Part shown: in pieces, positions 9,936 to 21,339 of the stretch
How positions within the stretch are numbered: the first letter of the stretch is position 1
Layout: every line of letters starts with the position of its first letter
Assembly (NCBI GenBank): GCA_903813345.2
Contig: CAIIXF020000006.1
Location: 26,173,936 to 26,233,935, forward strand
Source of the DNA: Owenia fusiformis
Taxonomy: Eukaryota > Annelida > Polychaeta > Sabellida > Oweniidae
Direction: 5' to 3'
DNA: 60,000 nt
Notes under the pieces: generated by a model
The model's database searches: none
Told to the model about the DNA's origin: nothing
What the model saw: the letters and a program-made list of their open reading frames with translations, nothing else
Translations under genes and position numbers: made by a program

Positions 9936-11791
9936 TATCACGAAGGATGTGTGGACGATTTAAGGTATAAATAATGATAGGCCATTCAATATCTTAATAT
10001 TTTATCCAAACTCTTGCGAATTTGTGGTTCTGTCCTTGTATATTTATTTATTGGTAAACTTCTCATAATAAATATTGAATTTTCCAAAAATTGACTCATG
10101 ATTTTGTTTGCCAATACTGCATGTAAGTTCCAGCATATGCTAGCGACTGACGATGTACTGATGTATAACAACATGCATGTGTTCAATAAGAAACTTTTTT
10201 CATCTTACAAGCATTCCTAATTTATCTTTATTTAGTTATTGAGTAGAGTCAAATAGCAAGGTCAAACTTACGACGACTCATTTTCTAGATCTCATACATT
10301 AGTCCATGGTATGAAATCTCTAGGACGTCTAATAAAGGAGTTGGTAGCACACTATAGCGCAGCGATATTTGACCTTACATTAACATACCTACGTGTGTCC
10401 CCTAATAATTTTTATTATAACTGTTCAATATACTTCCGGCTTTTAGGCTGAATTATGCCTGACATTAACAGAGGTAAAAAAATCACCAAAAAATAAAGTC
10501 TTAATTTTTCACAATTTGGAGTACACAATGCAACAGAAAATAATACAAAATGATTTTAAATATATGATTTAGCTTTCTAAGCTAGAAGTTTGAGGTTATT
10601 TTTCTTATCAATACCCAAAAATATGTAATCAGTGTATCGACGTTTTGTATTGTTTCTCAGGTATTAATAAGATAAATGCTACAAATGAATCACTTTTATA
10701 TTGGAATGACAAATGTTTAAATTATGCTAGTTTTTCACAAAAGGGGTCTCAATACGTTTTGAGATATGGACTTTTATTCAGCGGTGAAAATTATGAATAA
10801 TGGCGGGCCTATTGCTCTTCCTTGACTAATTGGGACTACAGCTAAAATTCTATTTCCCGTAGTTAGATATAGGTCAGTTGCTTATAAAACAACCATCAAG
10901 ACTTGATCGAATTCATGAATAATTGAGAAAAATCGTTATCATTATCTTCCTTAAATTTGATTGTATCCAGCGGTAAGGTCAAAGAACAAACAGCCATCAG
11001 AAAACTTGATGATAGCCACAAGTAACGTCGAGGAAGAATTTCAAGGCGTTCGATTGCATATGACTCTAATTGATTATTAGACATGCCCTTGGAATATATG
11101 AACATTCCAATATACCTCTCTAACATTTAATTAGATATAAATCTTACCTATTTGTTATTGTATTATGTTTTGTAAATCATGAACAATAATTTGTTGTTAG
11201 ACCCCTTGCGATTATATGGAAAATTCTGGTAATAAAATGTTTTAAATGGTAAGAAAACTAATATGTTCCCAATCATAAATTACCTAAATATTCCACATAA
11301 TTTTGTTGAATCGGCTTGGCTCATATTTGAAAAATCAAACAAAATCTGAAAAACACACTTGCATAATTACACTAATTAAACAGTGACATCTACGGAAAAT
11401 TAAATAGTATATTTTTAAATTATGATAATTTAATTTTTGTTCGTATGCTTAGAATAACGGTCTGTGTCTTATAAAATGTATAAAAGTTCGAATCAAAATA
11501 TTTACGTTTTTTGACCCCTTGTGATGAAAGACATTTTTCGACCCGAAAGCCGGAAGTATTTTCAGCAAATGGTATTTTAAAAGAATCAAGACATGTACAC
11601 CTTCATAATATTGCTTCAAATGTTGCTGCGCTATAGTCTGCTGAGATGGCATCATGGGTGTTGTCTGTAAATTTATAGTTTAAGAAATAAATATTGAATA
11701 TTTATAAAAAATAAATAAAAAGACCAACATTAATAGAGGTGGCACAAGAGCCTGTAGCTAGACTATATGAGTGATCATAAAATCCTTCTTC
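9936..11791. other. intergenic, nothing recognised
   Basis: AT-rich sequence with several short chance frames and no family signature, tandem structure or splice-bounded exon. Confidence 0.5.
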
Positions 11792-13295
11792 CACGCCTAT
11801 AACCATAGACAACGTACAAAATATACGTGTGTAGTGTACACTTGAGTTGTACGTTGTCAAATATTGAAGCAAACGATTTGCAGCAAAAACTATGATATAC
11901 GGTTTAAAAAAAATTTCTGATGAATACAATAAGTATATCATGTTCAATTTCAGTGCTTGAGTTTTTCCTTGATAATTCCACCTACAAAATTGGCCGGCTG
12001 AGAAATGTTGGTTCTATTCACATTTCCATCGATCATTTTTCCCTTGCCATCTGAGTGTCGATTATTTTTATAAGAATATGTTTCTCTAAACTCCAAAATT
12101 TAGGTTGAAGATTTAACAAATATTTACGTTTTGGATATAATTTTAAAAAACTCAGAAGTGTACGTTGTCAACTCGACTATACTTTGTCAACTTGACGGTA
12201 CCGTTGGAAATAAGACCACAACAACCTCATTTCAGCGGGCAAGTGAAATCTTGGCTTTTTGGCCTTCGCTCCCTGGGCCAAGATGTCACTATATAACCTG
12301 AAATTAGGTTATTGGTATATTATTCCAAATGTGCTAAAATAATCAAAAACTCGTAAAGAATTATTTTATAATTCCATTAATAATATTGACCGTCAATGCC
12401 CATTGTCAATAAAACGCCTATTGGGAGTAATAGGATGAAGCTGTGGTAGCAGAGATCTTAAAAAATTACCTAGGTGAGGAGGAGTAGGTAGTTACTGGTT
12501 ACCAGTTTCACCACCAGGTGGCTAATTCGGAATCTCCCCGACCAAAAGAAAATTAAATTTTCAAAGCTGATAAACACTTTTTAAAACCACATTTCTGGAT
12601 GTAACTCTACATGTAGATTTCAAATATAACATCACGACTGAATTTTGAATTTTTAATGACCTCAATCACGATTATTTCTGCTCGAATCTAACTATTGTAC
12701 ATGCCATACATCGTTCATTGCAGTACATGTAAATTAAATTTGAAAGATTGTTCCACAGCATCGTTTGACTTGTATTAAATGACTTTAAAATGAATATTAC
12801 CAGGGGCACGTTAATACAAGTGTCAATGTTTGTAAATTGAATAGCTAGCTTTTCTAAATTCAAGTAACACGACGCTGCTTACTGATGATTACACTATTGA
12901 AACTAACATACGAGCTAGGGGAAACTATAAAAGTTTATTTCATCAAACATTTTTTCTTTTAATTAGATGTCAGTGCCAACGTAAAAACAAGTTGACAACG
13001 TACAAAAGCTATTTTTGTTGTAACATCAAAAAGGTTTGAAAATAAAAACAAAAGATAGAGAGGTTTTTGCGGAATTAAGTCAAATTCTGGAGACCACCGA
13101 CGGGTTGGGTGGAGCTATACGAAGATAATGGAGTTGTTGAAAATCAATTGAAGAGGATATGCATATTCGCAACTTAATAACAGAAAGCATGCGACATATA
13201 CTTTGAACATATACATATACTTTGTGAACGACAACGTACACCTAAAGTGTACATCCGTATATTTTGCCATTGTACGTTGTCGATGCTTAGGCGTG
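11792..13295. mobile_element. 1.5-kb DNA element with CACGCCTA ends and 5-bp TSD
   Basis: Bounded by CACGCCTA...CAT.GACAACGTACA and its complement (TGTACGTTGTCGATGCTTAGGCGTG). It is flanked by a perfect TCTTC duplication (11787-11791, 13296-13300). Motif GACAACGTACA recurs in both orientations near the ends (11807, 11850, 12157, 12992, 13229 and 13270), giving complex subterminal palindromes of the kind that bind transposase. No open frame above about 80 codons, so non-autonomous. Its CACGCC tip and 5-bp duplication match those of the 3810-4832 family, suggesting a related transposase. Confidence 0.75.
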
Positions 13296-13636
13296 TCTTC
13301 ATCTATGAGTGTCCAAGGGTGCTAATTTTGGGTTTGCATCACTGTGGGTTCATCCCCGGAAATTTCTTGACAAGAAATAGATAAAGAGAAGACAATTTTC
13401 ATTTAAAACATAAACAAACGGTAAGATGGTTCCACGTATAAAAATACAGTAAGTAAGATTAATGCTAGTTTTGAGGGCATCTAATAGCTAACCTTATATC
13501 TAAGATCAATTTGCACATTGTGCAACCGCGTCATGAGCATGGACTTGTTACGCGTACACTTAAATATTCATTAAGTTCAGCGACCTTCGCAAATGGCATT
13601 GACACTCTTGGAAAGGACAAATAAAATTGCATCGAA

Positions 13637-13672
13637 ATGGATGGTGATCCATTAACATCAACAAAAATCACG
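13637..13672 (+). other. predicted 5' exon with upstream ORF for the GPCR gene
   Basis: ATG 13637 opens 12 codons and runs into a strong donor (ACG|GTAAGT at 13673). A good acceptor (aataacag) lies at 14149-14150. Splicing would join it to AGC GAA TGA, making a 14-residue upstream ORF that ends at 14159, 47 bp before the GPCR start. This is inferred from splice motifs only. Confidence 0.35.
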
Positions 13673-14206
13673 GTAAGTACTTTTTTGAAAACGCTAAGTA
13701 GGTTTAGGTTTAAGTTGTTGGCTCAAAATGCTGATCTGTTTTGAAGATAGTATTCATGCTAATCAAAAAGATATAGCCACTACGCATTGTTTATAACCAC
13801 AATATACGAAATCAATCATAGTGGTTCATGTATTGGACATTATCAGGTTTTTGTCGTCTGGAAAAGCAGATGAGCTTCAGTAAAAAAAATTCATTTGTCT
13901 TTTCCTCGAACTCAGTTTTGGTAGTGTGAACCAATACTAATGGTACTGTGTCTTTAAGAAGTACCCTTTTGATAAACGCAGAATTTGTGACAACAAAAAT
14001 TGCATTTGAACACAGCTGTCTGAATTGAAATTATATATAATCACTAGGCCTACATGCATCATGAAGTAAGCCTAGATCAGATTAGATTTCATCTGGTTTT
14101 AATATCATTTCGTCATTGTTTTCATTATCACATTTCTCTTTGAATAACAGAGCGAATGACTCGTTGAAAACCAGCTCGTGTAGGATTCGACAACTGGGGA
14201 ACACAG

Positions 14207-15826
14207 ATGAATCTCTCGAATGTAACTACCTTGGACGAGGGTACAACAGTAGGGTTCTACCGGGATGATGTCACTCTCGCTATTGGTGTGGTTGGAATTC
14301 TCGTTGGTGGCGCTATGTTGAGTGTCGGGATATTCGGGAACCTCGTCACAATTTTGTCGATTCTTATCATCAAATCACTGAGGAAGGCAGAAAATACATT
14401 TATCTGCAGTCTAGTGTTTTGTGACTTTCTTATTCTGACTACAAATTACAGCCTTCATTTGTCTGTGTTCGTAAACAGACGCTGGACGCTGGGAGGACCG
14501 GCGTGTATCTACACAAAGACGGAGATAAACATTCTCATAACGTGTAGTTCGCTGCATGTTTTCGCCAATGCTTTCTATCGTTACCTGAAGATCGTGCATC
14601 CCAACAAAGCCCCTATTTTTACCAGGAAGAGGGTAATGGCGTGTTGTCTTGTAGCACTGTACGCAATCCCAATCGCGATTACGTTGATGAATACGAACTT
14701 TCAGCTCACTTACATATTTGAAGTAAATATTGATTATGACACAAAAATAATGTTCTGTGAAAAACTCACTGATGGACCTGACACTAAAACGAAGGCACTG
14801 GCTTCGACGCTTACTTTTTTATTGCTTCTGAACCTAGCACTTTGGTTTTTCTATGTTCGCATTATCATAATAAGCAGAAAGTCCCAAAACGCTATCTCAG
14901 TTCATACTGCAACAAATGGTCCTGTAGCAGTACGAACACATAGAAGCATGCTTAACGAGAGAAAACGGGATTTCAGATTAATGAAGACGATGGTTGTGAT
15001 AATGTTACTGTACAGTGTATCATACCTTAGTCTACCACTTATGGCTATCGTCGATAAGCAGCGTAAGCTAAGTGAGTGGCTTTATCTTTCGGGGGTGTTA
15101 GTTCTTTGGATGTCTTCGTCGATTAACTGGATCTTCTATGGACTTTTGAACAGACGATTCAAGCGGGCCTATTTACTATTATTCAACAGAATTAGACATG
15201 GTGCCTGTTCCGGTGATAAGAGAAATCGCAGAATTGCTTCAAGTACATCTGCCAGTATCCCACGAAGCGGGGAGATGGTACCCAGTGTGAATCTATTGGA
15301 AAATGCACCTGTTCATGATGTTTCTGTCATAACAGTTGCATCCAAGCAAAGCGAAGAGATATCGCCCATTCTGTCCCATCCCGTTTCCCAATCGTCCAAT
15401 CCCGTGCCTCAATCGTCCCAATTTCCACCTCATTCCTCCCTTTTTATATCTCAATCGTCCCACCCTATACCTCAATCGTCCCAATTTGCACCTCATTCCT
15501 CCCACCCTATACCTCAATTGTCCCACCCTGCACCTCAATCGTCCCATCACGTGCCTCAATCGTCCCAACTTGCACCTCATTCCTCCCAACCCATACCTCA
15601 ATCGTCCCAGCCCGTGCCTCAATCGTCCCAACTTGCACCTCATTCCTCCCACCCCATACCTAAATCGTCCAGCCCTGCGCTTCAATCGTCCCATCCCGCG
15701 CCTCATTCGTCCCAACTTGCACCTCATTCCTCCCACCCCATATCTCAATCGTCCCACTACGCCATCTTCGAAATGGATAATTCAACAATATACTTAGGGG
15801 ATAGATACCTTACTGAACATAAGTAA
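14207..15826 (+). CDS. orphan rhodopsin-class GPCR with heptad-repeat tail (539 aa)
   Basis: Single coding exon. ATG 14207 is chosen because an in-frame TGA precedes it at 14165. Seven hydrophobic segments lie near residues 22-55, 64-89, 100-129, 143-162, 198-222, 258-282 and 292-318. Class A marks are GN in TM1, LVFCD in TM2, and the paired cysteines before TM3 (GGPAC) and in loop 2 (IMFCE). Odd features: the DRY site reads YRY, TM4 lacks its usual Trp, the TM6 CWxP reads YLSLP, and NPxxY reads NWIFY. The end of TM7 (IFYGLLNRRFKRAY) most resembles melatonin-receptor and moody/Tre1-type receptors, which also deviate there. Residues 392-517 form 18 heptads, followed by a short unique end. The ligand is unknown. 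The large open frames on both strands over the tail are shadows of the repeat. Confidence 0.88.
   Translation: MNLSNVTTLDEGTTVGFYRDDVTLAIGVVGILVGGAMLSVGIFGNLVTILSILIIKSLRKAENTFICSLVFCDFLILTTNYSLHLSVFVNRRWTLGGPACIYTKTEINILITCSSLHVFANAFYRYLKIVHPNKAPIFTRKRVMACCLVALYAIPIAITLMNTNFQLTYIFEVNIDYDTKIMFCEKLTDGPDTKTKALASTLTFLLLLNLALWFFYVRIIIISRKSQNAISVHTATNGPVAVRTHRSMLNERKRDFRLMKTMVVIMLLYSVSYLSLPLMAIVDKQRKLSEWLYLSGVLVLWMSSSINWIFYGLLNRRFKRAYLLLFNRIRHGACSGDKRNRRIASSTSASIPRSGEMVPSVNLLENAPVHDVSVITVASKQSEEISPILSHPVSQSSNPVPQSSQFPPHSSLFISQSSHPIPQSSQFAPHSSHPIPQLSHPAPQSSHHVPQSSQLAPHSSQPIPQSSQPVPQSSQLAPHSSHPIPKSSSPALQSSHPAPHSSQLAPHSSHPISQSSHYAIFEMDNSTIYLGDRYLTEHK
15380..15757 (+). repeat. 21-bp coding tandem repeat in the GPCR tail
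   Basis: Eighteen 21-bp units encode heptads of the form Pro-x-Pro-[Gln/His]-Ser-Ser-[Gln/His]. Units group in larger blocks (SSQLAPHSSHPIPQ recurs). Every unit keeps the frame, which implies either selection or recent expansion. Ser-Gln dipeptides recur in about half of the units. Confidence 0.9.
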
Positions 15827-16119
15827 AATAAATTAGATCGGAAACAATATACTAATATATTCCGTTTCCATGAGAAAGGATTTGTTTTATGTAAATGTAT
15901 GACAAAGATACTTATGGCACTGTACTATATTTTCAAATTGGAACACAAAATCTCAGAAGATACTTGGCACGATCAATGCATTTACAACTTTTATTATTCG
16001 CACAATCAAACTTTTCCTTTGAGACAAATATGATTTAAATTAATATATCGTTTGACCTCACGGCAAGGCTGGTATGTGTAAATCAGCTCAGATTTTTTGT
16101 CCTCGTTAAACAATACATA

Positions 16120-17175
16120 CAGGGTGGGCCAATAAAAAGTGGAACATTTTTCTATTTATTTAATTTTCTTTATTATTGCAGTTCAGTCCACAAAAATTCA
16201 GATAATGGTAAAATGATTATTTGTGAAAATGTTTAAGATAAAAATAGTTAAGTATGATTAATTTTAGCTTGTCATGGTCATGATATGTATACTGCGTGCG
16301 TCATGAAAAATTTCCATATTTTCTCTGCTTGAGACGTCATTGCTCTTAATACAGTATCTCATACCATACAACATATGTCATTCAAATGGTCTCAACACAA
16401 TTTTCATAAACCAAAACATATGAAGTTATCTCTAGGAGAAGACATGTTTCCCTTGGATGATATAGCTTAACTGACCTCAGCCTTTTTTCAAAACTGGCAC
16501 AATATGACTCAAACCTTTCATTTTAGCCAAGCAAGACTTTTAATTACAGCTCAGACTGATTGTTCAGGTGGGTGGAGGACATGTTCAGTAATTAAATGTT
16601 GAGCTTGTATATTCCTATTTGCAGAACTTGTGACAATGAATTGTTTTTCAATTTTCTAAAGTATTGAAGATAATACATGACTAACAAAAAAGTTACAATC
16701 GATGGAAAAATGTTCTAATTTTTTTACTCAACGCAAGGGATTCCTGAACTTGTCCTATGCCCATCTGAACAATCAGTCTGAGCTGTATTTGACTGTCATT
16801 CTTGGCTTAAATGACAGGTTTTGAGACATATTGTGCCAGTTTTGAAAGAAACTGAAGTCAGTTAAGCTATATTATCCAAGAGAGGCATGTCTTACTTCTC
16901 CTAGAGATAACTTCATATGTTTTAGTTCATGGAAATTGTGATGAGACTATTTGAAGGATACATATTGTATGGTATGAAAGATACTTTATTTTCAGCAGTG
17001 ACAGTCTCAAGCAGAGGGAATTTGGAAACTTTTCATGACACACGCAGAATACAGATCATGGCTATGACAAGCCAAAAATAATCATACATAAATATTATTA
17101 TCTTTGACATTTTCACCAATAATCATTTCACCATTATCTGAAGTTTTGTGGATTGAACTGCAAAAATAGAGACAA
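16120..17175. mobile_element. mariner-type foldback element, right tip lost
   Basis: Starts TA|CAGGGTGGGCCAATAAAAAG. Arms of about 420 bp (16170-16590 and 16745-17175) are inverted copies, sharing for example cagctcagactgattgttca and ttatctctaggagaag. The outer 50 bp on the right, which should read complementary to the left tip, is absent. No open frame. Confidence 0.78.
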
Positions 17176-18199
17176 TTGAATATGGGCTTCGGAAAAAAGC
17201 TAAGACCAAGATAATTTCTAGGGCTCAAAATCTGCCCCCCCCCACATAAATTGGGCAATTTAGGTAACAAATTGACAAATTGTCATTACTAACTTATTAT
17301 CATTGTTGCTGAACTTCGAGCAATATCAATTCGACAAAATAACAACATAAAAGGTATACCTAAATACCTATAGGGCGTTCAATACGTACTGATAAAAATA
17401 ATTTTTAATTTTTTCAGGACTAATATTTCTAGTAAGTGTGCATTGTTGAGCATCAGTCATGTCTGCAATTTTTCTGATAGGAATTCATCCAATATTTCTT
17501 TTATTGACTCAATCTGACTAGGGGAAGTTATAGCTTTTGGTCACCCCTGTCTGGGTTCAACTTTAACTGACTTTCTCCCTCTTTGAAATAGCGGAACCAT
17601 TACCAACGATATGCGTTCACACGCATACGTGGGTACGACTAGATATAGTGTCCTCCCTATAAGCTTCATGAATGTCCTTTATTGTATTCTATTTTGATTT
17701 ACCTAGTGTAACTAGAGTATATATACTGTAGAATTTGATGCTGCTTCTACTTTGATGCTGAATATTATTGATATTCTGTTCAGTGAATATTATTGATATT
17801 CTGTTCAGCAGCCATGCTGTTGATGACATCATTTTTGCTCAGTTCGTGTGATGTAATTTCTCTATGATGTTATCTGATTTTAAATTGCTCTGTGGTATAC
17901 ATGTATTCTAATGATCGACTTGCTCATTGATGTCATTTCCACCTTGCATTTTGCTCTTTGACTTCATCAGTAGGTGGTGTCAAGGTATCTTAGTACCACT
18001 GTTTATTTACCAATTGTCAAAATGGGTTCAAAAATAAAGTTGTATATGAAAATGTTCACATTTTAAGTCTGTTATTTTGATTTTTTTCGTGCAGACCTGA
18101 ACCACCACAAGCCACCTTAGGCTCAACTCAGTACCACCTTTCTGTTAGGGTACATTCTTGTAACTCTTACAGTACATCCGATCAGTATAATACTCAACA
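17176..18199. other. intergenic with a 25-bp tandem duplication
   Basis: No coding exon recognised. At 17759-17808 the 25-mer gaatattattgatattctgt + tcagt occurs twice in tandem. The end of this stretch leads into the hypothetical ORF at 18200. Confidence 0.5.
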
Positions 18200-18565
18200 A
18201 TGTACAGGAGAAACGTTAGTCAGAAATATAAAAAAAAAGTTATAGCATTTTTATCAGTACTTATTGAGTTCGCAGATCACTACTCTCATCCTAGATTCTA
18301 TAGACTCGTCCGAAAGCGCACTAAATTGTTTAAACTCCTTTTCACAAACTTAACAAAAACTTGGGAATGCCTTGGGAATTTGGTTAAAGTCCCCGATAAA
18401 TCGGGCTACGTATACCGCCGTGTTTACATTAGGGAATTAGAAGAGTTTATTTTTTATTTAGGTATGCAAGCTACGTATATCAATATTAGGCCTTCATTCA
18501 TGTACTCGTGTGCATGTAATCAGCATGCCCTTCAATATTATGTAAACCAGGCTATTCAAGTATAA
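18200..18565 (+). CDS. hypothetical protein, 121 aa
   Basis: ATG 18200 to TAA 18563-18565. The product is basic at the N-terminus (RRNVSQKYKKK), with mixed aromatic residues and a C-terminal SFMYSCACNQHALQYYV. No signal peptide, transmembrane segment or known motif is visible. It is longer than most chance frames in this AT-rich window, but has no supporting neighbours. It could be a single-exon gene, a terminal exon, or a transposon relic. Confidence 0.35.
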   Translation: MYRRNVSQKYKKKVIAFLSVLIEFADHYSHPRFYRLVRKRTKLFKLLFTNLTKTWECLGNLVKVPDKSGYVYRRVYIRELEEFIFYLGMQATYINIRPSFMYSCACNQHALQYYVNQAIQV

Positions 18566-19188
18566 TGTACACTATTTATGTGTGTACTACATACAATACA
18601 ATTCCCTGGGAAACAAAACACAAATACGTTTTATATGTTCAAAATGAGCCATTTTGATTGATGCAAACACTAAATAGCTTTATAAATAACATCTACAAAG
18701 TATATCTAATAGTAATTTTCAATTTCAATGTTGAAACTTCCCTGGTTAAGATTATATGGGAAATCATCACGAGACGAAGATCGTTCGCCTTCCTGGCTTA
18801 CCTCTGAATCGTGTACCGGGCAATCTCTTTATATAGTTTAGCGAGAGCGGTGCGCCTGCGCAGTTTTAAACTTTGGCGCACACTTTAAGTCACGATCCAA
18901 ATGAAAGAAATGTTCTAAATTTTTCCTCAAAAGTTAAAATTATAGAAAACCTCTTTAAAATATGGAGTTGGAGAAACCTCCTTATTGAAAACATGTCAAA
19001 ATAAAAGCTCTCGCAACATCAAAATTAATGTATCTAGCATCCACCATTCTGCAACAACATCATTGAACAAGTTCAACAACTCATTAACTCATTATTTTTA
19101 ATGGAATGGAAAGCCACCTCTAATAAGTAACCCCACTATGATAGGGGATCATATTGAAAGAATCTGCTGACATGATAAAGTATCTAAT
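18566..19188. other. intergenic with an NRF1-like site
   Basis: The palindromic TGCGCCTGCGCA at 18851-18862 matches the NRF-1 binding consensus, and a TATA-like tttatatag lies just to its left. This GC-rich island is unusual here and may be a promoter. No adjacent coding exon was found on either strand. Confidence 0.4.
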
Positions 19189-21229
19189 CAGGCCCGTAAG
19201 ACACTTTTCTCCAAGGGGGGTGCGGTTTTAACTAAAGAGAAAATAAAATTGTCAGTTTTTTGCCACGTAAATCAAATTGCATAAGTCAAAGGGGGGGGGG
19301 GGGGGGGTCGGTTACTTCCTATATTTTGTAGTATTTTATTGTTTTCGTATTGTCTTTAGACTAAATATTGTATGAGAAATTTGGAGAAATTGTCAATTTT
19401 TTGCCGCGTAAATCAAATTGCGTAAGTCAAAGGGGAGGGGGGGTCGGTTACTCCCTATATTTTGTAGTTTTTTATTGTTTTCGTATTGTTTTTAGACTCA
19501 ATATTGTATGAGAAATTTGGAGAAACACTGGAATAGGGGGAGGGTGTACTAGAGCCCGAGAACTTTTACCAGTTCAAGATCACATTTAGTGATTTCTGGA
19601 CCCTTTCACGGTGTTTTAATTGAAATAGAATCTATTTATAAGAAATTCAGATTTTTTCAATCATTTTCTTCTTAGGGGGGCAGCAAGGAAAATTTTACTA
19701 ATTCAAGATGCTGTCTGGTTAATTCTGAGCACTTTTAATGTGTTTGAGTAAATGAATGCTTTAGTTTTTGGGGTGGGCTGCCAGAAATTTTTATGTTTTT
19801 ATGATTTCATTATGTCACTTGGTGACTTCTAGGCACTTTTAAAGTGTTTAAAATTAACAAATGCAACTTCCAAACTTGTAAGGAGTGACCCAATCCCCCT
19901 AGAACATTTTATACTTTTGAGATGCCATTTGCTGCTTTCTGGGCACTTTTAAAGTGAATGAGTCAGTAAAAAGTGAATTTTTTTTCAAATTCTTTTTGGG
20001 GATGTCAAATAGAATGTGAGGGTGAAGTGGGGTGGAGTGCAAGAGGGGGTGCAAGGGGTTATCCCCAAGAAACAATGACCATATCAAGGTGCCATTTGAT
20101 GATGTCTGGGCACTTTAAAAATGTCTGAGACAAATCATGAAATTCAGAATTTTCCCAATTGTTTTGTGGGGGATGTGATGGGTGGCCAACTCTTCCAGAA
20201 AATTTTGCAATTTTAAGATGATATTTGGTGCTTCTGGGCACTTTTAAAGTGTATGAGTCAATCGAAAAAAATTGAAAAACAATTTCATATTTTTCAATTT
20301 TTGGGGGTGTCAAAGGGGGATGCCAGAGGGGGAGGTAGGATTAGGATGCCAGAGGGGGAGCAAGTGTTTGTCCCCCATATCTGCCCCCAGAAACATTTAC
20401 CATATCAAGGTGCTACATGTATTTGATGAAGTCTTGACACTTCAGAAGTGTCTGAGACAATGCATGAAATAAATTTTTACAATTTTAAGATGCTATTTGG
20501 TGCTTTCTGGGCACTTTCGAAGTGTATGACTCGATAAAAAATTTGAAAAAATCACAATATTTTGGGGGATGTAAGGGGGTAAGGGGGTGCCAGAGGGGGA
20601 GGTGGGGTGGGGATGCAAGAGGGCGAGTAAGTGTTAGTCTCCCAGAATCATTGACTACTAGTATATCAAGGAGCCATTTGATGATGTCTGGGCACTTTAC
20701 ATGTTTCTGAGATGATACATAAAATAAATTCAGAACTTTTCAATTGTTTTTTTGGGATGTGAGGGGTGGCTCACTCCCCCTAGAAAATTTTTACAATTTC
20801 AAAACGCTATTTAGTGCTTTCTGGGCACTTTCAAAGTGTATGAGTCAGTTAAAATTTTAGAAAATCACAATTTTTTTCAATCTTTTTGGAGGGGGGGGGG
20901 CGAGAGTGCCAGAGGGGGTGGGTGAGGATCCCGAAGAGGAGCAAGTGTTAGTCCCCCAGAAACATTGACTATATCAAGGAGCCATGTGATGATGTGCGGG
21001 CACTTGGGCACTTTAAAAGTGTCTGAGACAATACATAAAATAAATTCAGAACTTTTCCATTGTATTGAGGGGGCTGTGAGGGGTGGCCCACTCCCTCTAG
21101 AAAATTTTACAATTTTAAGATGCTATTTGATGCTTTCTGGGCACTTTAAAAGTGTATGAGATGATGAAAAAAAATTACAAAAAGGGGGGTGCGGTCGCAC
21201 CCATCGCACCCCCCCATCTGACGGGCCTG
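19189..21229 (+). mobile_element. 2.0-kb non-autonomous DNA element A, CAGGCCCGT ends, 5-bp TSD
   Basis: Bounded by CAGGCCCGT and ACGGGCCTG, with a perfect CTAAT duplication on each side (19184-19188, 21230-21234). The left 350 bp hold a duplicated block (aaatcaaattgc.taagtcaaagggg twice). The rest is about five tandem units of about 300 bp, each with G-rich runs (ggggtgccagaggggg) and two CACTTTTAAAGTG-like dyads. The open frames inside are repeat artefacts. End sequence and duplication length fit hAT-like families that make 5-bp duplications; this assignment is tentative. Element B at 57283-59138 is an opposed copy. Confidence 0.88.
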
Positions 21230-21339
21230 CTAATGATTGGTAGAGACAGGATTCTTATATCAAAGTAACATTTTATATGTCATTTGAAGAATGTTTCCTA
21301 TTTTCTTTACTTTATTGCTATATTTACTGTTATTGAAAA

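Noticed and set aside
15293-15797. Long ORFs on both strands across the GPCR tail
   Set aside because: Shadow frames of the 21-bp coding repeat; the receptor frame explains the region.
20059-20313. ORFs of 60-84 codons inside element A
   Set aside because: They repeat the same tandem words on both strands and are interrupted in other units.
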